From Sphingomonas sp. Leaf242 (GTDB taxonomy: Bacteria; Pseudomonadota; Alphaproteobacteria; Sphingomonadales; Sphingomonadaceae), in contig NZ_LMLW01000009.1 in assembly GCF_001422045.1 (NCBI RefSeq), positions 186,001 to 250,000 on the forward strand: a stretch of 64,000 bases of DNA, written 5' to 3'. Made by a program: the position numbers and the translations under genes. Positions 14,880 to 20,554 of this stretch are shown piece by piece. Every line of letters starts with the position of its first letter. Positions within the stretch are counted from its first letter, which is position 1. The notes below the pieces were generated by a model. It saw only the letters and a program-made list of their open reading frames with translations, did no database searches and had not been told where the DNA came from.

Positions 14880-16427
14880 TCACTCCACCACCCGAAGGTT
14901 CACTTCGCCGATCCAGCGATACATGATCCCGGCACCGCCGCGCTTTTTGTCGAAGATCACCGCCGTGGGTGAGTTTTTGCGCAACCGCGCCATCTCATAA
15001 TCCCAATCGGTCTTGCTGGTCTTGAAGACGCCGGGGAAGTTCTCGTCCTCAAATTCGCGATAGGCGCGGTATAGGTCGGCGGCGGGGATATTCCCCGCCT
15101 TGTTGATCCCTGCCTGATAGGCATTATTCGCTCCGGTGAATTCGGCCATCCACTTCTCGACACGGCCAAGCTCACGGCTGTCTTCCTGTTGATCAGCCAA
15201 CACGGTGCGATGAGCCGCCAACGGATCAGCATCCGTGACCCGAACATCACCCCACATTAGCGACCAATCGAGCGAGTTGATCAGCGCACGGTCTGCGTCG
15301 CTGCGCATACGGATACCAACGAAGCGGCGAATCCCGGTTGGATCGCGCACTAGCTGGCCAAGCTCACGGTTCGAGCAACCGATGAGTGTGGCTTTCTGGT
15401 CGATCGTCACCATCGAGTTGGTGCGCATTGGACGGCGGGTGAGGGTGCTTGCCGTGATGATGTTCTTCACGGTGTCGATATCGGCTTTCGACGCGTATCC
15501 CATCTCGTCGAGGAACATCACATAAGACTGCCAAATCTCCACATTGCGATCGTCTGTGATCATTTGGAAATCGACATTCAGCTTCAACTCGGAAACAGGT
15601 CCGAGCAACCTGTTCACCAGCGTGGATTTGCCGATCCCTTGGGGTCCGAGAATGACCGGCATCAGGTGATCGAAAACCTCCATCCCGCGAATCTTCCGCT
15701 TCACCTGCCACACGAACTTCCGCAGCACGGCGGCAACGAACGCGGGTGAAGTTTCGGAGCAATCGAATACATCTTCGGCAAGCTTGAGCCACATCGCGGG
15801 TGCGTCGTAGGATGGTTCGCGAGCTTCCACATCGACGAAGATTTCGTGGAGGCGTTCGCGGTGCGCCTTGCGGAACCATTCGTCTACCGCGTCGGTGATG
15901 TCTGCTGGTGCGATCCCGATCCTCAAGTTGGTGGACAGGATGCGAAGTTCGCGCTCGAAGTCGAGGCGGTTCATCCGTGACCGCGCGTCGAAGTGGAACG
16001 CCGCCATTAGGTCCACATCTGCCGCTGCTTCACGATCGGCGCGTGTGATCGGCAATGTCTTGCCGGTCATGCTATCGACATAAGTGGCTTTCACCTCGCG
16101 GGTGAGCATCCCGTTCAACTTTGCCTTTACCGAATGCGTGGAAGCAAACGCTTCAACCAGTTCGGTGGCATTCGCGGGGGCGATACCAAGCGCGTCCCGC
16201 TGTCGACCACGGTTCACCTCACGGTTGAATTCCGCCTTCGTGGCGATTTTGTGCTTGAGACAGAAGGCAAGCATCAACCGGTTGTTCTGGTCTGGTTGGA
16301 TGTGATCCACGACTTCGCGAAGGGTCGGTGCCCTGCCTTCGAGAGCCATCTTCTCGAAGTCGAGAACGAAGGTGGCAAGGTCGGTCTGGTATTCAGCGTC
16401 TGCGGTGTTGTTGGTAATGTAGGTCAT
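14880..16427 (-). CDS. VapE-like replication protein (P-loop helicase)
   Basis: A 515-residue protein of the virulence-associated E type. Residues 1-200 are a helical N-terminal part that may hold a degenerate primase or loader region. The ATPase core has Walker A GPQGIGKST at 261-269, Walker B VMFLDEMG at 303-310, a sensor segment ATLIGCSNR near 350 and the family signature GIRRFVGIRM after it. It would act as the initiator or replicative helicase of the phage. Ribosome site CGGAG lies four bases before the ATG. Upstream are a leader peptide and an intrinsic terminator, suggesting attenuation; downstream is the candidate origin. Confidence 0.88.
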   Translation of the reverse strand: MTYITNNTADAEYQTDLATFVLDFEKMALEGRAPTLREVVDHIQPDQNNRLMLAFCLKHKIATKAEFNREVNRGRQRDALGIAPANATELVEAFASTHSVKAKLNGMLTREVKATYVDSMTGKTLPITRADREAAADVDLMAAFHFDARSRMNRLDFERELRILSTNLRIGIAPADITDAVDEWFRKAHRERLHEIFVDVEAREPSYDAPAMWLKLAEDVFDCSETSPAFVAAVLRKFVWQVKRKIRGMEVFDHLMPVILGPQGIGKSTLVNRLLGPVSELKLNVDFQMITDDRNVEIWQSYVMFLDEMGYASKADIDTVKNIITASTLTRRPMRTNSMVTIDQKATLIGCSNRELGQLVRDPTGIRRFVGIRMRSDADRALINSLDWSLMWGDVRVTDADPLAAHRTVLADQQEDSRELGRVEKWMAEFTGANNAYQAGINKAGNIPAADLYRAYREFEDENFPGVFKTSKTDWDYEMARLRKNSPTAVIFDKKRGGAGIMYRWIGEVNLRVVE

Positions 16428-16450
16428 AAATCTCCGAATAGTTGAAAAGC

Positions 16451-16488
16451 AAAAAGCGCTCGTGACGGGAGATGATCGTCACGAGCGC
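16451..16488 (-). terminator. Terminator / attenuator before VapE-like gene
   Basis: A perfect 12-bp stem (GCGCTCGTGACG / CGTCACGAGCGC) with nine-base loop, followed on the minus strand by TTTTTGCTTTT. It lies 24 bases before the VapE ATG, inside its own leader, so it must be read through for expression. Confidence 0.88.
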
Positions 16489-16532
16489 CAGTTGTTTTGC
16501 TATTCGGATTGCGACCATATTAGCCCGCAATC

Positions 16533-16565
16533 TTATTTATCGCAATAATACATTCTGCTCGCCAT
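16533..16565 (-). CDS. Leader peptide MASRMYYCDK
   Basis: A 10-codon frame (ATG at 16565, stop TAA within GATAAATAA) with a strong GGTAGGAG ribosome site six bases before it. A second ATG two codons upstream would be too close to the site. It precedes the terminator and the VapE gene. Tandem Tyr-Tyr-Cys codons near the end could sense translation, but no alternative antiterminator pairing has been worked out. Confidence 0.5.
   Translation of the reverse strand: MASRMYYCDK
16534..16539 (-). promoter_or_regulatory. TAAATA box at leader peptide stop
   Basis: Minus strand GCGATAAATAAGATT overlaps the leader stop. The same ten bases around it (TAAATAAGATTGC) recur at the box 56 bases upstream. 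Confidence 0.45.
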
Positions 16566-16589
16566 GGTCATCTCCTACCGTAGCAATCT

Positions 16590-16595
16590 TATTTA
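16590..16595 (-). promoter_or_regulatory. TAAATA box before leader peptide
   Basis: Minus strand GTC TAAATA AGATTGC, 24 bases before the leader ATG with its Shine-Dalgarno in between; spacing suits a promoter -10. Confidence 0.55.
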
Positions 16596-16655
16596 GACAA
16601 CATGCCTCAACGGCTGCGCAGTTCGCAATTTATTTCCGGAACTCTGACACAAGAA

Positions 16656-16668
16656 TCTCGTCACGAGA
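16656..16668. promoter_or_regulatory. Operator-like palindrome TCTCGTcACGAGA
   Basis: Two 6-base arms around one central base, lying directly before the plus-strand early box and sharing CTCGT/ACGAG with the attenuator stem about 170 bases away. Possible repressor site in the divergent early region. Confidence 0.4.
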
Positions 16669-16669
16669 C

Positions 16670-16675
16670 TAAATA
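16670..16675 (+). promoter_or_regulatory. TAAATA box before plus-strand early operon
   Basis: GAC TAAATA ATAATG. The real start (16706) lies about 30 bases on, behind a GGGGAGA ribosome site, so this fits a promoter -10. Confidence 0.6.
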
Positions 16676-16705
16676 ATAATGCGGAGACAATCAGGGGAGA
16701 GTATG

Positions 16706-16981
16706 ATGAATGTATTACTTATCGACCGCTATCAAGGGATCGAATTTGATGAGGAGATTCGGGTGCAAGGATTTGACTATTGTGAGGTGATGGATACTCG
16801 CTACCACCTTATTACGGGCCGCAAGGACGGTCGTAGCTATGTCGCTCTTGCCCCTCATGTCGTGGAGTGGGTCGAGGCGAATTGTGCAGGACAAGCGATC
16901 CTCGTGACGGAGCGGGATGACTTCCTGATAGCCTTTAACGATCTGTCCGACGCGATGCTCTTTCGGACGAGGTTCGCGTGA
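16706..16981 (+). CDS. Hypothetical early protein
   Basis: 91 residues from the ATG at 16706, which has GGGGAGA five bases upstream; an ATG at 16703 is too close and one at 16679 has no ribosome site. The protein is acidic and mixed alpha/beta (MNVLLIDRYQGIEFDEEIRVQGFDYCEVMDTRYHLITGRKDG). No family is recognised. It is the first gene of a chain of seven small genes, nearly all joined by stop-start overlaps, that together look like the early or delayed-early operon of the phage. Confidence 0.7.
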   Translation: MNVLLIDRYQGIEFDEEIRVQGFDYCEVMDTRYHLITGRKDGRSYVALAPHVVEWVEANCAGQAILVTERDDFLIAFNDLSDAMLFRTRFA

Positions 16982-17127
16982 GTGAGCATTATACGAAACG
17001 GCGGCTGCGTGACCGGAACGAGAAAATTCGAAACGCTCATACCGCTGGTATCAGCGTCGACAACCTGCGTGTCATATTCGATTTGAGCCGCGCACAAGTT
17101 TACCGAGTTATCAAACCAAGCATCTGA
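16978..17127 (+). CDS. Small helix-turn-helix protein, 49 residues
   Basis: GTG start overlapping the previous TGA (GTGA). The chain is basic at the start (KRRLRDRNEKIRNAH) and then reads AGISVDNLRVIFDLSRAQVYRVI. This is a clean helix-turn-helix pattern: AGISVDNLRVIF as first helix and turn, LSRAQVYRVI as recognition helix, much like the resolvase C-terminal and Mor-type HTH. It is the only obvious DNA-binding regulator in the visible prophage and a candidate Cro-like or early regulator. Too short for most gene callers. Confidence 0.65.
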   Translation: MSEHYTKRRLRDRNEKIRNAHTAGISVDNLRVIFDLSRAQVYRVIKPSI

Positions 17128-17144
17128 AACAATCTGGGAGAAAT

Positions 17145-17237
17145 ATGACTTACGAAACTATCATCACAATCATCTGCGCAATTGCCGCCGCGACTATTAT
17201 CTACATGAGCTTCCGCCCATCGGGGATGTCCAAGTGA
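17145..17237 (+). CDS. 30-residue single-span membrane peptide
   Basis: ATG preceded by a strong GGGAGAA site. The chain MTYETIITIICAIAAATIIYMS is almost wholly one membrane helix, with a short polar FRPSGMSK tail. Its stop overlaps the next gene start (GTGA). Such peptides in phages can be holin-like or inhibitors of host membrane proteins; nothing here tells which. Confidence 0.6.
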   Translation: MTYETIITIICAIAAATIIYMSFRPSGMSK

Positions 17238-17365
17238 CCCGCCTCGAAACCGCCGCCCTCGGTCTGCGATCTCTCTTCGAACTAGCTCAACATGATGATC
17301 ACTTCGATGATCTCATTGAGGCTGCGGAAGCCGCGCTGGCCATGGTTGGGGAGGATGCAAAATGA
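17234..17365 (+). CDS. Small acidic helical protein, 43 residues
   Basis: GTG start coupled to the preceding stop, and its own TGA overlaps the next ATG (ATGA). Sequence is helical and acidic (MTRLETAALGLRSLFELAQHDDHFDDLIEAAEAALAMVGEDAK). The double coupling is the main evidence that it is translated. Unknown function. Confidence 0.6.
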   Translation: MTRLETAALGLRSLFELAQHDDHFDDLIEAAEAALAMVGEDAK

Positions 17366-17778
17366 TCAAAACCGAATGGCATGATTTCGGCACGATAATC
17401 TTTTTGGGATATGAGCCGGATGAGCCACAACGAGCACTTCCCCCCGGCGAAATCAGGATTGAACCGCGCGGCTACGGAGAGGTATTCACCGATCGTGCGG
17501 AGCTTCTAAAATCTATCGCTCATGATGATGCGATCGACATACTAGCGGAACCATGTTGGTCTTATTTCGAATTCGAAACCTATGAAAAGTGTCTCGCTGG
17601 CGTCCGCCGGATCATTCTAACCCAACCTATACCCGAACACCGGGAGAGGGGACGGAAGGCGCTTCACATCCTTCTACGAGCCGCATTCATCGGCGAACAT
17701 GATCTAACGGACGAAGAATTCACAACGGATCATTGGCAGTCGATCTTCCGGATTCAATACCCGGAGGTTCGGTCATGA
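17362..17778 (+). CDS. Hypothetical early protein with QYPE tail
   Basis: 138 residues, acidic, mixed fold, starting MIKTEWHDFGTIIFLGYEPDEPQRALPPGEI. It ends SIFRIQYPEVRS. The next gene ends TLFAVQYPEAR, so the two share a C-terminal motif although the rest differs in sequence and length. Coupled on both sides by ATGA overlaps. No family recognised. Confidence 0.68.
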   Translation: MIKTEWHDFGTIIFLGYEPDEPQRALPPGEIRIEPRGYGEVFTDRAELLKSIAHDDAIDILAEPCWSYFEFETYEKCLAGVRRIILTQPIPEHRERGRKALHILLRAAFIGEHDLTDEEFTTDHWQSIFRIQYPEVRS

Positions 17779-17999
17779 TGGTTAGCTACGATCAAATCAT
17801 GTGTGCGATTATCGCAGCCCCCAAAATGAAGTTGCGGACAAATGTTTGCGCATTCGTTGCAAGGGAGTTGCACAGACAACGGCTTCGGGGGGAATGCATT
17901 CGAAAGTTTATGCGACAGCACGGTATCGATGACGAAACCGAGATGTCCGATCCGGTGAACCAAACGCTCTTCGCGGTTCAATACCCGGAGGCGCGCTGA
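17775..17999 (+). CDS. Hypothetical early protein with QYPE tail (short)
   Basis: 74 residues starting MMVSYDQIMCAIIAAPKMKLRTNVCAF from the ATG overlapping the previous TGA; a longer frame start at 17733 would lie inside the previous gene. The middle is helical and basic (ARELHRQRLRGECIRKFMRQHG). The C-terminal TLFAVQYPEAR matches the tail of the preceding protein, suggesting a shared partner or domain remnant. Confidence 0.65.
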   Translation: MMVSYDQIMCAIIAAPKMKLRTNVCAFVARELHRQRLRGECIRKFMRQHGIDDETEMSDPVNQTLFAVQYPEAR

Positions 18000-18292
18000 T
18001 GTTCGACTTTGAAAGCCTTGGGACGGTGTTCGGCATCGATGATTTTGATGAGCTTGAAGCCGAGCCTCTGCCCGCCCTTGCACCACGCTGGCGCGCTCAT
18101 CGGTGGTGGCAGGACGCTCCCCATGATCATCCCGGCTTCGATGATCTCGAAGCTCACGCCTGCTACACCATCGAACGATACGCCCGGCCGACACTCGACA
18201 GCCTCAACGCCAGTGACGATGATCCAGTGCTTGAGCATAAAGGTAAGATGGTGAGCCTCAATGAGTTACTGGCACCCTATCGGATCATCTGA
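17999..18292 (+). CDS. Hypothetical acidic protein
   Basis: 97 residues, strongly acidic at the N-terminus (FDFESLGTVFGIDDFDELEAE), with Trp/His-rich middle (PRWRAHRWWQDAPHDHPGFDDLEAH). Start is a TGATG overlap with the previous gene. It closes the small-gene operon; a CTAAATA box follows two bases after its stop. No family recognised. Small acidic phage proteins are often DNA mimics or inhibitors, but this is speculation. Confidence 0.65.
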   Translation: MFDFESLGTVFGIDDFDELEAEPLPALAPRWRAHRWWQDAPHDHPGFDDLEAHACYTIERYARPTLDSLNASDDDPVLEHKGKMVSLNELLAPYRII

Positions 18293-18293
18293 C

Positions 18294-18299
18294 TAAATA
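18294..18299 (+). promoter_or_regulatory. TAAATA box after early operon
   Basis: GAC TAAATA GAATTG just after the stop. The nearest ATG, 12 bases on, opens only five codons. Confidence 0.4.
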
Positions 18300-18361
18300 G
18301 AATTGTTCACCATGTCTCCCTTTGGTTGAACGCAGGTTGATCCCTCACCGGACTTGCTCGT

Positions 18362-18400
18362 GGGGTGGCGGAAAGATTGTAGTAGACTCGCCGCCACCCC
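18362..18400. other. Hairpin between early operon and endolysin
   Basis: GGGGTGGCGG and CCGCCACCCC form a perfect 10-bp stem with a 19-base loop. No T-run follows, so it may be a weak terminator or an RNA-stabilising structure. Confidence 0.5.
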
Positions 18401-18424
18401 GCATTAGCCCAATCGCCCCTTCGC

Positions 18425-18430
18425 TAAATA
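18425..18430 (+). promoter_or_regulatory. TAAATA box before endolysin gene
   Basis: CGC TAAATA CGAG ATG, four bases before the start, no Shine-Dalgarno beyond GAG. First example on the plus strand of the start-adjacent form. Confidence 0.62.
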
Positions 18431-18434
18431 CGAG

Positions 18435-19019
18435 ATGTTCAACATCTCGAAACTTCAAACGAAGCTTGGCGTAAAGTCAGACGGGGACATTGGTCCCAAA
18501 ACTCTCACCGCACTATTCGAAGAATTCGGCGCAAAGCCTGCGATAGCGGCTGAACTGGCGATCGGCGCGAACAAGGCGTTCCGCGATTTCTTCATCCTCG
18601 ATACCGGACTTCGGCTCGCTCACTTCATGGGACAGTGCGCCCACGAAAGCGGCGGCTTCCGCTACATGGAGGAGATCGCCAGCGGGGCGGCTTATGAAGG
18701 TCGCAAAGACCTTGGTAATACGCAGCGCGGGGACGGTAAGCGGTTCAAGGGCAGGGGACCGATCCAGTTGACAGGACGCGCGAACTATACCGCCTACGGC
18801 AAGGCGCTTGGCCTCGACTTCATCAGCGATCCTACGATGGTTGCGAAGCCCGAAATCGGCATTATGGTTGCGGCACGGTATTGGATGGTGCGCGGCCTGA
18901 ACGCCTACGCGGACGCCGACGACATTCGATCGATCACGAAACGCATCAACGGTGGCTTCAACGGTCTTGATGATCGTGTGGCGCTTACGAACAAAGCGAA
19001 GGCGCTGATCGTCGGCTAA
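18435..19019 (+). CDS. Endolysin, GH19 chitinase-like muramidase
   Basis: A 194-residue lysis enzyme. The first 40 residues have a peptidoglycan-binding-like pattern (KLGVKSDGDIGPKTLTALFEEFGAK). The catalytic domain has FMGQCAHESGGFRYMEE with the active Glu, then GDGKRFKGRGPIQLTGRANYTAYG, the GH19 signature shared by phage lysozymes and class I chitinases, and RYWMVRGLNAYADADD. It would cut the cell wall at lysis. The stop TAA is itself part of another TAAATA. No holin is recognised beside it; the 30-residue membrane peptide and the accessory membrane proteins are only possibilities. Confidence 0.92.
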   Translation: MFNISKLQTKLGVKSDGDIGPKTLTALFEEFGAKPAIAAELAIGANKAFRDFFILDTGLRLAHFMGQCAHESGGFRYMEEIASGAAYEGRKDLGNTQRGDGKRFKGRGPIQLTGRANYTAYGKALGLDFISDPTMVAKPEIGIMVAARYWMVRGLNAYADADDIRSITKRINGGFNGLDDRVALTNKAKALIVG

Positions 19020-19022
19020 ATA
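19017..19022 (+). promoter_or_regulatory. TAAATA box at endolysin stop
   Basis: GTC GGC TAAATATG: the stop codon forms the box. No gene follows on this strand, so it may mark a gene end only. Confidence 0.4.
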
Positions 19023-19102
19023 TGATCGGACGGGCGCAACCTTAACCGGGAGTAAGTTGAGCGCTTATCGATTGGCTTTGGATCGTTGCTCGTCCACCTA
19101 CC

Positions 19103-19363
19103 TTACCTCGAACATCGATAAAGAAATTCGTCTGTTTCGTCGGCAAACGGGTTTGTGAACTTTATCTCGTGAACCAACGCGAAGATGCGGCGCTTCAATA
19201 CATCACCCGCGTGGGGCTTATAGATTTCGTCGAAATCGGGTTCATAGCAGGGATTGAACTGAACCGTGGTTGAGAAATTGGGAGGGAAGGCTTTTTCCCA
19301 ACGAGCGAGCGAGCGTTCGAGACGAGCTATCTCACTCGTGCGTTTGTCGTCTTCGATGCTCAC
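19103..19363 (-). CDS. Hypothetical phage protein
   Basis: 86 residues from a GTG at 19363 with AAGGGG upstream; a longer frame to 19528 would overlap the preceding gene and is not supported. It starts MSIEDDKRTSEIARLERSLARWEKAF, a short helix, followed by PPNFSTTVQFNPCYEPDFDEIYKPH. No family is recognised. It is the last gene of a three-gene minus-strand unit next to the integrase. Confidence 0.6.
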   Translation of the reverse strand: MSIEDDKRTSEIARLERSLARWEKAFPPNFSTTVQFNPCYEPDFDEIYKPHAGDVLKRRIFALVHEIKFTNPFADETDEFLYRCSR

Positions 19364-19377
19364 TGGTGACCCCTTCG

Positions 19378-19902
19378 TTAGATCGACAACCGCGCCATGG
19401 TCGCCTCGATCGCGTCGATTTCCCCATCGTCTTCGCATTGCTCGATGATCGCCATGGCGGTGTCGCGTTCGAGGTCGGCAAACACGAGGAAGTGCGTAAG
19501 TGAACCTTTGATCGTCCACGACACACATTCGCCGTCAAGCTCGTCCCATATAGAACCTGTGTCGGGTTCATAGCTGTCGTGGGGGAACGGCTTTTCTGGA
19601 TCGTATGGCCACTGCAACCATTCCTCGACCACAGCACTAAAATGGGCGTTTTTGATCTCCCGCGTCTGATACACGCGCCAAGCATCCTTCGCCCGGTGTA
19701 GAGAGTGTTTGATGGTGTGATCGTTCCCGCTGCCCCGCACGATCTTGCGACGCTTGCGAGCGTCCCAAACATCGAAACCAGAAGGGGGCGGCGGGGTGAT
19801 TTTGTCGGCTTCCTCCTCAATGACTCGCCCGATTTCTTCGAACCACATTGTCTCGAAACTATCGTAGGCGCTGTGGTCCCGATCGATGTCGATCGTCTTC
19901 AC
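19378..19902 (-). CDS. Hypothetical phage protein
   Basis: 174 residues from a GTG that overlaps the previous TGA (GTGA); an ATG at 19923 would overlap more. Sequence is acidic and aromatic (SAYDSFETMWFEEIGRVIEEEADKITPPPPSGF), with a basic DARKRRKIVRGSG segment near residue 55 and a Trp-rich middle. No helix-turn-helix or enzyme motif is visible. Part of a coupled set with its two neighbours, whose position beside the integrase would suit lysogeny control. Confidence 0.65.
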   Translation of the reverse strand: MKTIDIDRDHSAYDSFETMWFEEIGRVIEEEADKITPPPPSGFDVWDARKRRKIVRGSGNDHTIKHSLHRAKDAWRVYQTREIKNAHFSAVVEEWLQWPYDPEKPFPHDSYEPDTGSIWDELDGECVSWTIKGSLTHFLVFADLERDTAMAIIEQCEDDGEIDAIEATMARLSI

Positions 19903-20225
19903 AGCAATCCCAGAGCATCGCACTCGCGGTCATACGCGGCACGAACCGCCGCAACCGAATCCTTGGTGCATTGAACCTCGAAAGAATATGTCACCATATC
20001 AATAGGCATGATATGTGCCATCTCGACTCGACCTTCGTTGATCGCTTTTAGAGCGCAATTTGCGTAGCGTTGGTTGGAGAGAATGAACTGAAGTTGTGGC
20101 TTGAATCCATCACTTGCGTCGCGCGTTTCTTGCTGCACGAGAGCCTGTCGAATTGGCATGAGGTCAACCGGACCAATCTCATAGCGGTCGGCGGGGAAGG
20201 CGTTCTTCTTAATGCGGTCTGTCAT
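19899..20225 (-). CDS. Hypothetical phage protein, first of lysogeny-side operon
   Basis: 108 residues, start MTDRIKKNAFPADRYEIGPVDLMPIRQAL. Mixed fold with a possible helix at EIGPVDLMPIRQALVQQETRD. No known DNA-binding motif is seen. The region upstream holds a 16-base palindrome 45 bases before the ATG and then four spaced boxes, so its transcription is likely the regulated step of this operon. Confidence 0.65.
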   Translation of the reverse strand: MTDRIKKNAFPADRYEIGPVDLMPIRQALVQQETRDASDGFKPQLQFILSNQRYANCALKAINEGRVEMAHIMPIDMVTYSFEVQCTKDSVAAVRAAYDRECDALGLL

Positions 20226-20270
20226 CGTTTTAATCCTGTAGTTCGTCGCTTGCCATCGATGAAAATCATA

Positions 20271-20286
20271 ACCTCACCAGTGAGGT
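20271..20286. promoter_or_regulatory. Operator-like palindrome ACCTCAC-CA-GTGAGGT
   Basis: Two perfect 7-base arms around CA, in the leader or promoter region of the minus-strand operon. Typical size for a dimeric phage repressor site. A loose half-match (GGTGAGG) occurs near 20522. Confidence 0.55.
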
Positions 20287-20314
20287 CAAGAGCACGAACT
20301 TTAGGATTGAAGTC

Positions 20315-20470
20315 TATAAACGATTACCGATCATGAAGCCGCGAAACCTGTTCAAACTCTATAATTGATTAGCGTATTTTTACCGAGGAGGATTGCGCGA
20401 AACCGTGCGAATTATATAATTGATTAGCGTTCAGGAAATTTATTTTCGAGCACTACTGTATAAACGATTA
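20315..20470 (+). repeat. Four spaced boxes TATAA-GATTA, order A-B-B-A
   Basis: TATAAACGATTA at 20315-20326 and 20459-20470 flanks two copies of TATAATTGATTA at 20360-20371 and 20415-20426, the inner two followed by GCG. All four have the same orientation and spacings of 45, 55 and 44 bases, close to 4-5 helical turns. The stretch is AT-rich and noncoding. It lies between the integrase and the neighbouring operon, so it may bind a repressor or a recombination directionality factor. Confidence 0.7.
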
Positions 20471-20554
20471 TAGATCGGAAAATGGCCTTCGAACGGTCCT
20501 GCACCGGTCCCGGCGGGTTACTGGTGAGGCTTTCGAGCGGGTAGGACGATAGAC

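Noticed and set aside
1599..19022. Calling the TAAATA boxes T4-type late promoters
   Set aside because: No gp55, gp33 or sliding clamp homologue is seen, and box spacing to ATG is different; only the letters are alike.
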